Source: a virus
Length of the DNA stretch: 64,000 nucleotides
Reading direction: 5' to 3' (one strand)
IMG/VR virus record: IMGVR_UViG_3300042503_001396
Location: 1-64,000 of that record
Of this stretch, positions 21,838 through 33,360 are shown piece by piece. The notes under the pieces were generated by a model. The model saw nothing but the letters and a program-made list of their open reading frames with translations, did not search any database and was not told the origin of the DNA. Position 1 is the first letter of the stretch. Each line of letters opens with the position of its first letter. The translations under genes and the position numbers were made by a program.

Positions 21838-24800
21838 TAATTTTTACTGCAAAGTATGATATCTATGTATTGGACTGCAAAGTCCATTGCTGTTCCAGTG
21901 AATCCGTGATCGTGAGATCCACCACCTCCTGAAGCATTAGTAGTAAAGGTGTGACTGTGAGCACCCGCACCACCTGTTGTCAAAGAGTAAAAGGGTTCTG
22001 AGATTGTACCATTACCAGGGCCAAGAGTTTCTCCCCCTCCACCATAACTATGAGCGTGATCTCCTACTCCATCAGTAGTTCCACTGTGAGTATGACTCGG
22101 TATCTGAGCAGTAGTCAAAGTGGTAGATCCAACAGTTCCTGAAGGAGTTCTGGAGGCAAATACTGTTGTAAATGCAGTAGAACCACCAGATCCACCACCA
22201 GTTCCACTTACAACTCTAAGTGCTTTATTGTTATGAGTAGTTACTTGTGTCCATCCTGTAGGTGCTGATGCTTGATAGAATAATAAAGTTGTTCCAGTAA
22301 CAAAAGTTTCTGGTGAAGTTCCTGGTGGACCAGGAGGACCAGCTGGTCCTGTGGGTCCAGTAGGTCCAGTAGGTCCAGTAGGTCCAGTAGGTCCAGGAGG
22401 ACCAGTAACACTAGGACCAGGAGGTCCTGTGGGTCCAGTAGGTCCAGTAGGTCCAGTGGGTCCAGTAGGTCCTACTTGCTGAACAAATGTTACATTTGCA
22501 GTTCCACTTGGTCCTGCAGTTGCTGTAACTCCTGGACCAATAAAATTGATCGTTTTAGTTCCTAAAGTTGAACCTACTATTGTACCTTCTTCTTGTACCG
22601 TAACACCATCAATAGCAAAAGATGAAATATTTGATGATGTTACAACTTCAGACCAAGCAGTAGTTCCATTTCCATTTGTGGATCTATAATAAAGATTTTG
22701 TGAGTAAAATGGCGCTGCTAATTGTAGGGCATAATAATTTGCTTCATTAGAATGTGTGGAAGTAATTAAATGATACCAAGTATTAGTCGTTGTTGGCCAA
22801 CCCTCTGCGGTTGTTGCATCATCTGTTTGCCAGAATCCCGAATTAAGTCGAGTAGTTATATCATCTCTATCAGAAGAACTTTGAGCAGTATTTAAGTAGG
22901 TTGCAGTAGTTGCAGAAGTTGCATTACCAGTAATAGTACCAACAAATGTATTTGCGTAGACATTATTCCACTTATTAGAAGTACCACCTAAATTTAATGT
23001 TCCATCAGTAGAAGGTAGTACACTAGAATTAATTCTAGAAGTAAAAGTAACTGTATCTGTACTAGCATTACCTAAAAATACATTACCATTAACAGTAAGA
23101 TTGTTTCCAACAGTAAGATTATTTGAGGTACTTACGTCAGTTGCTTCAAGATAAATGTCATCATCAGCATCATTTTGAATACCTATATGCAATCTTGTGT
23201 TTTCTCCAGATTCCACATAATACCGAATAAATGCCACATCACCCGAACCACCTCCAGGATCGGGTTGCCAATAAATTCCTTTATCTGTACCAGAACCAAA
23301 AGAAGGTCTAAAGAATCCATTAACAGTAGCAATACCAGTAACTAATAAGTTACCAGTTTGAAGATCTGTGGTAGTAATATTATTTAAACCATCAAAAGTC
23401 TTTGCATAAACTGTATCCCAACGATTAGAAGAACCGCCAAGATTTAAAGTTCCATTTGCACCTGGTATTATTGCGGTAGAATTTACGGTTCCAATTTTAG
23501 TGTTAGCAATGTAAAAATCATGAGTAACATTTGAATGATATTGAATGTCACCAACATTGCCAACACCAAATCCATATTTTTCATTATTATCGTTATAAAG
23601 ATAAATTTTTAGTTTATCTCTTGTTGTTCCATTAGAAAAAGTATTTCCAAGATTAATATTATATGGTGTTGCTGTTTGACCAGAAGAATCGGTTCCTAGA
23701 TTTATATTTCCGCCAATACTCAGTAAATTAGTACTTGGATTATAAGAAATTCCAGCATCAGTATATAAACTTTCATATGCAGCAGGACTATTATCAGAAT
23801 CTACAAATGTTGGATAAAATGTATTATCCGTAGAGGTTCTGATTGTTTTTATGTTGTCGGCATTTGTAGCGGTTCCAGAAAATGCTCCATTAAAAGTATT
23901 TGCCCAAACATTATCCCACCTATTATCAGAACTACCTAAGTTTCTGGTTCCAGTAGGAATAACATTTGTATTGATTGATCCATTAACGGATATGGTATCA
24001 GTGCTAGCATCACCTAAAGTTACATTACTCTTAAATGTTACATTAGAATCAAATGTAGCAATTCCAGTGACACTTAATTGATCATCGATTATTGTAAGTC
24101 CACCAGCAGAGTCAATTGTTAAATTTCCTGTTGTGGTATCAATTTCATTGTCGCCCGTAATACCGATTTGAATATTATCAATATAAGCACCACCATTAGC
24201 ATCAATATAACTTGTAAAGGTGCTAATACCAGAAACAAATAACTGAGATATGCTAGTAACACCTAATGTAGCAATACCAGTAACAAGTAAATCTCTTGTA
24301 GATACAATTCCAGTAAAAAACCCATTTCTAGCAAAAATTTCATCTTGATAGATATCTTGACTTAAATATAAATTTCCACCAACATATAAATCCCCACCTG
24401 TTGTTGTAATACCACCTGCGGAGGCAAGAGTTGTAACTCCGACAATAGATACTGAACCTCCAACATTGAGATTTTTTTCAATTCCTACACCACCTTCAGT
24501 GATAATTGACCCAGTATTCTTACTTGTAGATTCGGTTGCATCATTAATATAAACTGCATCATTAATCTGAGTAGTTCCTCCAGAGGAATCTAAAATGAGA
24601 TTACCAGTATTCGTACTAACGGTATTTGTATCAATTTTAATATTATCAAATGTTCCGACACCAGTAACATTTAAATTGTTAATGATAACTTGAGTATCAA
24701 ATGTAGAAATTCCAGATACTTTGAGTCGATTTAATGTTGTAGATTGATAAACTTCAAGATTTTGAGTTGTAGTAAGTCCAGTTACACCTAAATCACTATT

Positions 24801-25898
24801 AATATTAACTTTTTGTAAGAATGTTGAAATACCAGTTACATAAAGTTGAGATACATCAATTGCACCATTAAACTTGGATGCGGTTACGATTCCTGTAAAG
24901 AATGCACTTGTTCCTGTTACAAATCCAATAGTAGTAACACCAGTAACTACAAGATTGCGAGTTGTTGAAGTTCCAGATACTGCAAGAGTTGAAGTTGTCG
25001 TAACACCAGTTACATTGAGATTATCAATAGTTGTGCCACCCTTAAAGGATGATATTCCTAAAACATCAAGTAAAACTTTTGGTTGAGTACTACCAATACC
25101 AACTCTACTATTAACCTCATCAAAAACAAAATTAGGAGCACCATCTACTAATCCCACATTATTATGAAACTGTATGTTCTGATAGGTTCCTCCAGCACCA
25201 GATCTAATTGAACTTTGATTGATCCAAGTTAATCCACCAAAATTATTTTTTACTAAAACTTCATTAGTATTTCCAGGTTGATTATTATAATCATAAATTG
25301 TGCCAGTAAGTCTTAAATTACCTCTAACATCAAGTTTTTGTGTTGGATTTGTGGTTCCAATACCGACAGAACCAATATCAGTCGTAGTAATTACGGTTCC
25401 ACCAGCACCTACAATAATCCTATCACCAGCAGATAAAAGACCTATAGAGGAGTCAAACTTTAATTTTGATGATGTTGAAAATTCATTCGCAGTGTTAAAT
25501 ATTATTTCTTGATTATTTCCTGGAGCAAACACTCTAATTGTAGAAAGATTGCTAGATGCTACTGAAACCGATGCTGTTATTGCCGCACCAACAAAATTAA
25601 GTTGAGTTATACTACTTAATGTTCCTACAAGAACTCCATCATCAAAAACACTAATTGAACCAGGTATAATTCCACCTTGACTAGGAATCCAATATCTTTC
25701 TCCAGAATTACTTCCTTGAACAGAAACAATAATGTATTGTTGCCCTGGAGGAACAGATTTAGCACCAATTGAAGAAGGTCCTACTAGTGGATCTCCAAGA
25801 TTCGGTTCTGCATTTTCAATAGATAAGTACCTATATCTATCTGATTGTAACTTGGACTGTGATGTTACTCTAGTGCGTCCAGAAAGATACTTTGGCAT
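21837..25898 (-). CDS. Collagen-like tail fibre, 1353 aa
   Basis: Begins [20 protein letters not shown]. It has a long body of beta-type repeats ([28 protein letters not shown] and similar), then a collagen-like stretch of G-P-T and G-P-P triplets at about residues 1141-1191, and a collar-type tip ([39 protein letters not shown]). Collagen-like triple helices form stiff fibre shafts. Its N-terminus resembles the 700-aa protein at 53875-55977. Probably a receptor-binding fibre. Confidence 0.8.
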   Translation of the reverse strand: MPKYLSGRTRVTSQSKLQSDRYRYLSIENAEPNLGDPLVGPSSIGAKSVPPGQQYIIVSVQGSNSGERYWIPSQGGIIPGSISVFDDGVLVGTLSSITQLNFVGAAITASVSVASSNLSTIRVFAPGNNQEIIFNTANEFSTSSKLKFDSSIGLLSAGDRIIVGAGGTVITTTDIGSVGIGTTNPTQKLDVRGNLRLTGTIYDYNNQPGNTNEVLVKNNFGGLTWINQSSIRSGAGGTYQNIQFHNNVGLVDGAPNFVFDEVNSRVGIGSTQPKVLLDVLGISSFKGGTTIDNLNVTGVTTTSTLAVSGTSTTRNLVVTGVTTIGFVTGTSAFFTGIVTASKFNGAIDVSQLYVTGISTFLQKVNINSDLGVTGLTTTQNLEVYQSTTLNRLKVSGISTFDTQVIINNLNVTGVGTFDNIKIDTNTVSTNTGNLILDSSGGTTQINDAVYINDATESTSKNTGSIITEGGVGIEKNLNVGGSVSIVGVTTLASAGGITTTGGDLYVGGNLYLSQDIYQDEIFARNGFFTGIVSTRDLLVTGIATLGVTSISQLFVSGISTFTSYIDANGGAYIDNIQIGITGDNEIDTTTGNLTIDSAGGLTIIDDQLSVTGIATFDSNVTFKSNVTLGDASTDTISVNGSINTNVIPTGTRNLGSSDNRWDNVWANTFNGAFSGTATNADNIKTIRTSTDNTFYPTFVDSDNSPAAYESLYTDAGISYNPSTNLLSIGGNINLGTDSSGQTATPYNINLGNTFSNGTTRDKLKIYLYNDNNEKYGFGVGNVGDIQYHSNVTHDFYIANTKIGTVNSTAIIPGANGTLNLGGSSNRWDTVYAKTFDGLNNITTTDLQTGNLLVTGIATVNGFFRPSFGSGTDKGIYWQPDPGGGSGDVAFIRYYVESGENTRLHIGIQNDADDDIYLEATDVSTSNNLTVGNNLTVNGNVFLGNASTDTVTFTSRINSSVLPSTDGTLNLGGTSNKWNNVYANTFVGTITGNATSATTATYLNTAQSSSDRDDITTRLNSGFWQTDDATTAEGWPTTTNTWYHLITSTHSNEANYYALQLAAPFYSQNLYYRSTNGNGTTAWSEVVTSSNISSFAIDGVTVQEEGTIVGSTLGTKTINFIGPGVTATAGPSGTANVTFVQQVGPTGPTGPTGPTGPTGPPGPSVTGPPGPTGPTGPTGPTGPTGPAGPPGPPGTSPETFVTGTTLLFYQASAPTGWTQVTTHNNKALRVVSGTGGGSGGSTAFTTVFASRTPSGTVGSTTLTTAQIPSHTHSGTTDGVGDHAHSYGGGGETLGPGNGTISEPFYSLTTGGAGAHSHTFTTNASGGGGSHDHGFTGTAMDFAVQYIDIILCSKN
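22325..22475 (-). repeat. Collagen-like 9-bp tandem repeats
   Basis: Tandem copies of a 9-bp unit (GGTCCAGTA on the plus strand) encode Gly-Pro-Thr and Gly-Pro-Pro triplets in the fibre gene. Such repeats readily gain or lose units. Confidence 0.9.
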
Positions 25899-25900
25899 AA

Positions 25901-26575
25901 TTAAGTCGTGCTATTTTCTAGAATACTGCAAATAAATTCCATTTGGAGTGGTCCTACTAAACCTCCACTTACATATGTATGGGCAATTCCAGTGACTGTT
26001 CCCGAATTAGTTACGAAGGTTTTGGAGGTTCCAACAGGATCAACAATTGAAGTAACTGTAAAAGATTGTTGAGGTGATGGAAAAATTGTAGTAGTAATTC
26101 CATAATTTCCTGCCGCACAAGTGAACGCAAGACCACTCATTGTCACTTCATCGCCAACATTAAAGTTATGGGCACTGAAAGTGGTAACTGTTGTGACTCC
26201 AGTAGTATTATCATATAAACAGTTAGTTACTGAAACAATTCCTGATTGAGTTCCTTCAATGACAATAGAATCTGTAATAATAGCAGTTCTTTCTAACACC
26301 AATCTACCGTCAATAATTACAAGAGAATCATTTGGTGGAATTTCAGCACCTTTTATGATTCTATTGTTTCTTGTATTACCAAAAGTTCTCTGGGAAGTAC
26401 TCTTTCTTCGATGTGTAAAAGTAAATTCTGGATAAGTTTCTCCAATTCCAACATTAGATACTTGAGCGTAAAGAACAATAGCAGACACTCCAGTAGGTGC
26501 TGTGTATACAGTCTGCTCCCCTGGAGCAACGGGAACTGCGATTGTTAAAAATTTATTAAGTGGTGCGACTGCCAT
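25901..26575 (-). CDS. Virion structural protein, 224 aa
   Basis: Begins [20 protein letters not shown]. Its N-terminal half ([29 protein letters not shown]) parallels the 113-aa protein at 55987-56328, and a second domain with [20 protein letters not shown] recurs in other fibre proteins here. It sits between two fibre genes, as does its paralogue. Probably a fibre connector or baseplate-attached component. Confidence 0.65.
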   Translation of the reverse strand: MAVAPLNKFLTIAVPVAPGEQTVYTAPTGVSAIVLYAQVSNVGIGETYPEFTFTHRRKSTSQRTFGNTRNNRIIKGAEIPPNDSLVIIDGRLVLERTAIITDSIVIEGTQSGIVSVTNCLYDNTTGVTTVTTFSAHNFNVGDEVTMSGLAFTCAAGNYGITTTIFPSPQQSFTVTSIVDPVGTSKTFVTNSGTVTGIAHTYVSGGLVGPLQMEFICSILENSTT

Positions 26576-26578
26576 ATT

Positions 26579-29464
26579 TTACCTCAACGCAAGTATGAGT
26601 GGTGTAACTTCTGCCTGTATTGCTTTACTGAAATCTCTACCTCTAATTGTAGAGGTAGGTTGGTTAATTTGAAATCCTTCGCCAATGTCAAAATTACCTT
26701 TTTGATCTGTACTTGTAAATGGAATTTGTGCTCCATCTAAAGCAACAATTTCATTTGCTTTAATTGGAACACCCCCAGTAAAGGGTGTTGCAGTATTTAT
26801 GTCAGTGCCCGTACCAATATATTCGAATGAGTGCGAACTTGTTAAAATTCTACTTATTCTTCTAAATGAAACTTGTTCTCCACCAAACAATTGATAAGGA
26901 ATAAATTCGGTGAATGTAACAGTTGTAATTCCTGCGGAGGTTTCTGTTGCAGAATCAACTGCATAATAAATTGGTCGTGTAATTACTTCTGCAGTTGCAG
27001 TTCCACCATCAATAACAACCTCCAAATTTTGCGATGCAAGATAATTTCTACCACTATTTACAACATCAATTGCAGTAATTGCACCACTGACTTCATCAAT
27101 GGTTGGACTTAACTCTGCAATAATACCTTGTGGACCTTTTGGTTGTTGGGAGTCATCTGCAGTATCACGGATAAAAACATTTGGTGGAGAAGCAGCACTA
27201 TATCCACTTCCCCCATCAATGATTACTATTTCTTGAATATCGACCATGGGTTCAGTAATTACACCAGATCCAACAGCGTCTGGATAATTACTTAGGTTTA
27301 TTTTAAAGAATAATGTTTGACCGTCATAAGGTCTCCTATTATTTCCAATGCCTGTAAATGTAACAGTATCACTACCAGCATCAACACCTGTTTGTCCTCT
27401 TGTTGGAGGATATGTCCCTACTGTTCCTGTAAATTCCGTAGATCCAATTCCAACTGCTTTTAAACCAATATTACCAAATGAAGAGTTGGAGTTTGTTAAG
27501 TCGCAAGATCCACCAGTATCACAGTAAATTGCGATATCACAATTAATAGTGAAGATAGAAACTAACTGAGCATAACCATTATTTGTAATTGAAACACCAA
27601 TACCATTTTCATTGTACTGAGTGAATGAATCACACACCATACACTTCAAATCATTACCTCGGTTAGCAGCAGTAGCATGATCCCCATTGATTTTCATTCC
27701 AATACTGCCCGTCATAAAGTTGGTACAGTTTCTGATATATGGACTTCTCCACCTACCTGTTGGTCCTTCAGTTGCTGGTCCTGGAGCAATGTATCCAGAG
27801 ACCGCATAATCTGACGGATTGATTGGAGGGAATGCTACAGCACCACAACCAGTATGTGCAATAGAAACACTCGATCCAGCAAAGTTTATATTTTCAATCA
27901 GACATCCTCTTCTGACGTGGAAAACATCTTTAGTAGCATTAAGTGGTCTAATAGTGACAAGTCTTATATCCTGCCCTGTTACTGTAACATCAGTGCGAAG
28001 ACCAATTGGATTATTTTCAGGATAAACACCAGGTCTAATTACAATTGTATCTCCAGGTTCTGCTACTGCTGCAGCACCTCCTACAGTTGCCTTTGCATCA
28101 CCTTCAAGTAAACCAGTGTTTAAGTCATTACCATCTTTTGTAACCCAAATTGTATTTTGAGTCTCAACTCCAGATGGTCTCCAGGATACACCAGTTCCCA
28201 CAGAAGCAAGTCTATAATCAAATTTTCCAGTTGCAGTGCTATTGTTTATATCAATTAGAGATGAATTGAGTTCAACTGTATTGTTAAAAACTGAAGTACC
28301 ATCAACATTCAATGTTGTGTCTAAATCAGTTGCACCTTTTACATTTAAAGTTGTTTGAAGTGTTGTAGCACCGTCAACATTTAAAGTAGAATCTAAATCA
28401 GTTGCACCTTTTACATTTAAAGTTGTTTGAAGTGTTGTAGCACCATCAACATTTAAAGTAGAATCTAAATCAGTTGCACCTTTTACATTTAAAGTTGTTT
28501 GAAGTACTGATGCACCATCTACATTGAGAGTTGAATCAAAATCAACTGCTCCAGTAGCATGGAGAGTACCGTTAATATCTAAAGTTGATGTTGGATTATT
28601 ATTTTGAATACCAACATTTGTCATTCTGTAAATATTTCCACCTGCAGTAAATCCCCAAAAATCAAAAGATTGTATATCAGCAATGAAGTTTGGATTACTT
28701 GGATTTGGTATTGGAATAATTGTATCAGTACCTACTCCAAGACTATTGAGTTGCTTAAAATTAAGTGCAGTAAATGACTGAGCAATACCTGTTGTTGGTA
28801 TATAAACTCCCTCATCCTGTATAAAAATTCCCTCAGTAAAACTTGGTTCAAAGGCAGTCCAACGAATACCTTCTTCATCCATACTCAAATAATAACCATT
28901 TGCACCAGGAGAATTTACTGAATCATAAATAAATTCATCGATTTTAACGCTTCCTATTACGTCAAGTTTTTGTTCTGGTTGCGTACTTCCAATTCCAACC
29001 TTTTCACTAACTATTGTTGTTCCTCTAACATCTAATGTTTGTTGAGGGTTTGTTGTGGCAATACCTACACGAGTTGTTAAACTGCTAGCAGTTAAAGTAG
29101 TTCCTCCACAACCAACATCCAGTTGTTGCCTTGCAGTAACTATTCCAGCAACATTTAAGTTATCATCAATATAAACACCATCATAAAAATCAGCAAATCC
29201 AAAAAAAGTTGAAACTCCAAGTACAACTAAATTTCCAAATACTGCGTTTGGACTTTTGATAAAATTATAATTTAACTCACCATGAATAGTAACATCCTTA
29301 TAAAAAATGACATCATTATTAAAATGAGATTCTAATCCATAAAATTTACTATTTTCGGATGGAGTTTTATATAATGAAGACGTAGATTTTTCTAGACTTT
29401 CTTCAATAGTCTGAAGTAATTCTTTTTCATTATTTTTTTTACAAGTCCCAATACCTTCTGACAT
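26579..29464 (-). CDS. Tail-fibre protein with pectin-lyase-like domain, 961 aa
   Basis: Begins MSEGIGTCKKNNEKELLQTI. The N-terminal part attaches via repeats (VGIATTNPQQTLDVRG), then tandem 24-residue repeats (TTLNVKGATDLDSTLNVDGA), then from about residue 437 a pectin-lyase-like beta-helix (WVTKDGNDLNTG, GDTIVIRPGVYPENNPIGL). The end is KGNFDIGEGFQINQ. The part from 437 to the end is paralogous to the 617-aa protein at 56333-58186. Confidence 0.75.
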   Translation of the reverse strand: MSEGIGTCKKNNEKELLQTIEESLEKSTSSLYKTPSENSKFYGLESHFNNDVIFYKDVTIHGELNYNFIKSPNAVFGNLVVLGVSTFFGFADFYDGVYIDDNLNVAGIVTARQQLDVGCGGTTLTASSLTTRVGIATTNPQQTLDVRGTTIVSEKVGIGSTQPEQKLDVIGSVKIDEFIYDSVNSPGANGYYLSMDEEGIRWTAFEPSFTEGIFIQDEGVYIPTTGIAQSFTALNFKQLNSLGVGTDTIIPIPNPSNPNFIADIQSFDFWGFTAGGNIYRMTNVGIQNNNPTSTLDINGTLHATGAVDFDSTLNVDGASVLQTTLNVKGATDLDSTLNVDGATTLQTTLNVKGATDLDSTLNVDGATTLQTTLNVKGATDLDTTLNVDGTSVFNNTVELNSSLIDINNSTATGKFDYRLASVGTGVSWRPSGVETQNTIWVTKDGNDLNTGLLEGDAKATVGGAAAVAEPGDTIVIRPGVYPENNPIGLRTDVTVTGQDIRLVTIRPLNATKDVFHVRRGCLIENINFAGSSVSIAHTGCGAVAFPPINPSDYAVSGYIAPGPATEGPTGRWRSPYIRNCTNFMTGSIGMKINGDHATAANRGNDLKCMVCDSFTQYNENGIGVSITNNGYAQLVSIFTINCDIAIYCDTGGSCDLTNSNSSFGNIGLKAVGIGSTEFTGTVGTYPPTRGQTGVDAGSDTVTFTGIGNNRRPYDGQTLFFKINLSNYPDAVGSGVITEPMVDIQEIVIIDGGSGYSAASPPNVFIRDTADDSQQPKGPQGIIAELSPTIDEVSGAITAIDVVNSGRNYLASQNLEVVIDGGTATAEVITRPIYYAVDSATETSAGITTVTFTEFIPYQLFGGEQVSFRRISRILTSSHSFEYIGTGTDINTATPFTGGVPIKANEIVALDGAQIPFTSTDQKGNFDIGEGFQINQPTSTIRGRDFSKAIQAEVTPLILALR
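28321..28505 (-). repeat. 72-bp tandem repeat within a fibre gene
   Basis: About two and a half near-identical 72-bp units encode 24-residue repeats (TTLNVKGATDLDSTLNVDGA). The near identity suggests recent duplication or slippage that changes shaft length. Confidence 0.85.
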
Positions 29465-29465
29465 A

Positions 29466-30041
29466 TTAAATTACCGCGTCAATTACAGTATCTATAACAT
29501 TACCAACAATTCCACTAACTGCACTATTAATAAAATCAAGTCCAACAAAACTACCCTCAAAAACTCTACTTGTAAAATCCATATTTAATAAGGATGGAAT
29601 ATTTCCACTAGTTCCTTTTAAATCAACTCTTTGACCTTTGACTACAACACGACCATCACCACCCATCATTGAAATATTTCTTCCTGCCTTAAAGTGAATA
29701 TCTTCCTCTGCTTCAATCATAATATTCGTAGCATACAAACGAATCATTCCATTTGCTGAAATAGAAACATTTCCATTGTTTCCAATAATAACTACATCCT
29801 CTCTTCCTTCCTCGTGATTTGCTCCACCAGAAATTTGTATTGTGCGGTCATTATAAAGACCTAGAAGACCACCACTACTTAAACTAATTGAAGACTGATT
29901 ATCACCACTGTCCGTTACACCATATATTTTATAGACATCAGTTCCAGTCAAACCCATTTGAGGATTTGCAGTATCAATCCTGAAGTTTGGATTGAAACTG
30001 ATTAACTGCCTTTTGTAAATATTTTTGTTTCTTTCTGCCAT
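29466..30041 (-). CDS. Central spike-like beta-helix protein, 191 aa
   Basis: Begins MAERNKNIYKRQLISFNPNF. From about residue 80 it has short repeating strands (VVIIGNNGNVSISANGMIRL, NIMIEAEEDIHFKAGRNISM), the pattern of gp5 C-terminal or VgrG-type needle beta-helices. It lies directly after the gp5 OB-domain hub gene, consistent with a separate spike or needle-tip protein. Inference from pattern and position. Confidence 0.65.
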   Translation of the reverse strand: MAERNKNIYKRQLISFNPNFRIDTANPQMGLTGTDVYKIYGVTDSGDNQSSISLSSGGLLGLYNDRTIQISGGANHEEGREDVVIIGNNGNVSISANGMIRLYATNIMIEAEEDIHFKAGRNISMMGGDGRVVVKGQRVDLKGTSGNIPSLLNMDFTSRVFEGSFVGLDFINSAVSGIVGNVIDTVIDAVI

Positions 30042-30042
30042 T

Positions 30043-32025
30043 TTATGTTGGGCAATCTATGGATACTTGAACTTTTTGTGAGAAGAGATTTGCTGAATTT
30101 GCATCTGGAGAAGCAGGTATATTTCCAGACTCTTTAAGAGCACCTATAACAGGACGCAATATTGCACCAAATCCATTATCAGATTCTATGGTGAGACTGG
30201 GGAGACTATCAACAATATTATTTAGAGGTGTGACCTGATAGATACTTCCATCAACAATCTGATAATCATATTCATTTCCAAGATCATCAGTTACAACAGT
30301 TGTTAAGTCATCATATCCACTTCCACCTTCTTCGACTAATACTTTTAGAACTGAGAATTCTGCAATGTTTCCGATAGAATAATTTTCACCTTCAGATACC
30401 ATATAAATGGATTCAACTTCTCCATCAGAATTAATAAGTGCTCTTGCAACCGCACCATATCCTTGATCATTATCATCTACAATTTCTATAAATGGTGGAA
30501 ATTTATATCCAGATCCTGGATTTGTTAATTGTACCCCAATCACACTTGCTGTTGTATTTCCATCTGGATTTGTAACAATATTTCCAAAAATTGGGATTGC
30601 AGTTGCACCCGATCCTCTTCCACCAAAAATATTTACTACTGGTGGACTTGCAAATTGCAAAGCCCCAGTAAAACATTCCGTTACTGATTCAACGCCAGAG
30701 TTAATAGTGTTTGTGATATCACGAATATTGGCATAATTGCTGACTAGTGAAGTTGCCAGTGTTGATACCGATCCAGATGGTCCTCCTCCAACAGTCCATT
30801 CATTTACAAGACCCTTATAATTATCCAAACTTTGATTACAAGCAAAACCTACACCAAATTCAGAAAGTATTCCGATTGCTTCACGTAGTAAGTTGCCAAC
30901 ATTAAAATCAGAAAAGAATTGTAAAATATTTGCAACTGCACCTAAAGGTCCTTCGAATGATGTTTCTAGTACTCCAATTATTGAATTCATGAGAGTACCT
31001 GCAAATTGATCTGCTGCACAACTTACAAAACGCTCCACATTCCCAATAGTTGAATCTAAAATATCATAAACTAATTTTTTCATAGTTTCAATTGCTTCAC
31101 CTGCAATACACGCAAATTCTTCTTCAAGTGCCTTTACAGGTATAACCATTGCTTCTTGGGCAGCAACTCCTGCCAAATGTGCTATGACTGGATTTCCAGT
31201 TGCTGCCAAAAATTTAGCGTAAACTAATTTATAAAGAAGATTTAATCCATTTTTTAACAAATCAATTAATTTCTCAATTAAAAAACTAAATACACCACCA
31301 ATTAAATCATTACACAAGGTAACAATTTTGTCCGCTGCTTGGCGAATTACTTGATTTATTTTTTCAACACTTCCCTGAAGATTTTTTATTTTACGAATAA
31401 GATTTTTTACTATAGATTGAATCTTATCAATCCTTGTATTTTTGATAGTATTTGCTAAAGGGACTTTATTTCCAATTGCAAAGTTTTCTGAAAAAACTTG
31501 ATATCCTACTTTTTGAGATATTGCTTCTGCTTGTTGTTGAGTAACACTAGGAGGAGATGGATTTGAATCTACTCTAACTTCATTCGTTTGATTTTGAGAT
31601 ACTTTTGTAGGTTGAATTTTTTCAGAGTACCCAGTAAAAGGAACAAAAGGAGATTGATAAGTCGTTGAAGGAACAGAAAAAGTTCTTCCAAATGTTGCTA
31701 GAATAACTGGGATTTGAGCGTTATCACCATCTAAAAAGAATCCAAGAACTGTGTCGCCTGGTTGTAACTGCACACCAGTCATCACATTTGCTGCTCCACT
31801 TCCTGCTGTGGTTGGAATCAAACACTGTGCCCAAGGAAGATCCTCATTTGGAAGTTCTTCTTCACTATAGGGATGATATCCAATAATCCTTACCTTAAAT
31901 CTATTACCCCATCCTTTACCATCTACTTGACCTCCCATATCAGAGATGGGTGGAATCTGTCCAATCCACCATCTAAAACCATCTCTGCCGATAAAATTAC
32001 TTTTAAGAAGTGACTCGTCTATCAT
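30043..32025 (-). CDS. 5: Baseplate hub protein with gp5 OB domain, 660 aa
   Basis: Begins MIDESLLKSNFIGRDGFRWW. Residues about 10-115 match the gp5 N-terminal OB domain (WIGQIPPISD, FKVRIIGYHPYSEEELPNED, PGDTVLGFFLDGDNAQIPVI). Helical stretches and C-terminal beta repeats (QLTNPGSGYKFPPFIEIVDD) follow. The T4 gp5 lysozyme is not seen; a lysozyme domain is instead found in the 33360-35225 product. Role: hub at the centre of the baseplate that bears the spike. Confidence 0.8.
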   Translation of the reverse strand: MIDESLLKSNFIGRDGFRWWIGQIPPISDMGGQVDGKGWGNRFKVRIIGYHPYSEEELPNEDLPWAQCLIPTTAGSGAANVMTGVQLQPGDTVLGFFLDGDNAQIPVILATFGRTFSVPSTTYQSPFVPFTGYSEKIQPTKVSQNQTNEVRVDSNPSPPSVTQQQAEAISQKVGYQVFSENFAIGNKVPLANTIKNTRIDKIQSIVKNLIRKIKNLQGSVEKINQVIRQAADKIVTLCNDLIGGVFSFLIEKLIDLLKNGLNLLYKLVYAKFLAATGNPVIAHLAGVAAQEAMVIPVKALEEEFACIAGEAIETMKKLVYDILDSTIGNVERFVSCAADQFAGTLMNSIIGVLETSFEGPLGAVANILQFFSDFNVGNLLREAIGILSEFGVGFACNQSLDNYKGLVNEWTVGGGPSGSVSTLATSLVSNYANIRDITNTINSGVESVTECFTGALQFASPPVVNIFGGRGSGATAIPIFGNIVTNPDGNTTASVIGVQLTNPGSGYKFPPFIEIVDDNDQGYGAVARALINSDGEVESIYMVSEGENYSIGNIAEFSVLKVLVEEGGSGYDDLTTVVTDDLGNEYDYQIVDGSIYQVTPLNNIVDSLPSLTIESDNGFGAILRPVIGALKESGNIPASPDANSANLFSQKVQVSIDCPT

Positions 32026-32031
32026 TTATTT

Positions 32032-33360
32032 TTACTTTTTAACTCCGAAAGTATCTCTTATCAGTTTCATAGATGTATATGAATTATTTACATCAAAATG
32101 ATGACACAGTTCCTTAATCATATATAGTCCACTAGTTTCGGTGTCATATTCTTTTGCATCAGATTGAGTGATTTTTGGAAATTGGCACTCAATCACATCA
32201 CCTGCTCTTAAGTTCGTATTTGATGGTACGACAACATTTAAAGTTTGAGTGAACAGAATATTATATCTCATTAAGGACTGTGATTGATACAATGATTGAT
32301 CAGAATTAATAGCAGTTGAAACACCAGGATTTATTGTACCAACATCATAAACTGCAGTTATGATTCTTGTTGGCACATCACCTAATGTTAAATCAGATCC
32401 TTCAGATAAGGGTGGTAGTTTAATTTGACTGCCAAGATTATTAGTTTTTCCAGCATAATCTTCAAGTTTAAACTTTCCTTCTTCTGGATTAGAAAAAGAA
32501 AAATCTAATGGATTAAAAAACATCCTATGACTTGCATAAGTGCCAAGTTTTAATTTTTCAAGTAAATTTTGATTTTTTTCAACATGATAATTCAAAATTT
32601 TAAAATCATTGTTTACTTTCAACTCCTTATCATCATACGAATCTTGAGATTGTGTATAAGTATATGTTGCCTTTGGACTTTGTTCCAGCAAATCATCGAT
32701 AGATCTAAATTGAAATCCGTCTTGAGTTTGATAGAATAAAAATCCTGCAGTTCCACTTCCAGATTTTTCTGGAACTGCCTTTGATGCTAACCAAATTAGA
32801 AGAGTAAAAGGTTTTCTTAAATTTCCAATAAATCCATACTTATTTGAAGACTTATCTATCTTTCCTACTTTATTTGTCTTTAAATAATCTTTTAAAATAT
32901 TTTCTACAGAATCACTAATTTTATTTTCAACTTTAAATTTTTTACCTACTCTTACAGTTTCATTTGTGATTGCTTCTCTTGAAACCAAATGAAGTGTAAA
33001 AGTTTCCCTATTTGTTTCTGCAATTACATCAGTAATACTAGAGACATAAAAGTAATCTTCTACTCTTTTGGAAAAATTTAATCCTGGATTTGTTGCAGAA
33101 TTTCCTGCAATTTTTAATGAAAGTCTTTCTCCACCTCTAAGAGGCAATCCATTATATATTGACTGTTTATCTCCATCTTGATTGCTTTCTGGAGCAATAA
33201 CATTTCCATTGTCAACTATTTTGATTTTTGCAGTAATTGTGGGGGAAAATATATCTTCATAATATTCGAAAAGAATTGCACCACCTATGAGACCAATAGA
33301 CCTAGATCTATCATTTGATTCTAAAGTTAACTCATCGTATAAGGACTTTTTAATTGACAT
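32032..33360 (-). CDS. 27: Baseplate hub subunit, gp27-like, 442 aa
   Basis: Begins MSIKKSLYDELTLESNDRSR. The opening (GLIGGAILFEYYEDIFSPTI) and later NLRAGDVIECQFPKI, YMIKELCHHFDV and SYTSMKLIRDTFG have the shape of gp27/GpD-type hub proteins that form a tube adaptor under the tail. Its place between the OB-domain hub and the lysozyme/tape-measure genes matches T4 order. It overlaps the next gene by one base. Confidence 0.7.
   Translation of the reverse strand: MSIKKSLYDELTLESNDRSRSIGLIGGAILFEYYEDIFSPTITAKIKIVDNGNVIAPESNQDGDKQSIYNGLPLRGGERLSLKIAGNSATNPGLNFSKRVEDYFYVSSITDVIAETNRETFTLHLVSREAITNETVRVGKKFKVENKISDSVENILKDYLKTNKVGKIDKSSNKYGFIGNLRKPFTLLIWLASKAVPEKSGSGTAGFLFYQTQDGFQFRSIDDLLEQSPKATYTYTQSQDSYDDKELKVNNDFKILNYHVEKNQNLLEKLKLGTYASHRMFFNPLDFSFSNPEEGKFKLEDYAGKTNNLGSQIKLPPLSEGSDLTLGDVPTRIITAVYDVGTINPGVSTAINSDQSLYQSQSLMRYNILFTQTLNVVVPSNTNLRAGDVIECQFPKITQSDAKEYDTETSGLYMIKELCHHFDVNNSYTSMKLIRDTFGVKK

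Noticed and set aside
22325-22475. CRISPR-like array
   Set aside because: The short direct repeats have no spacers and encode in-frame collagen-like triplets.
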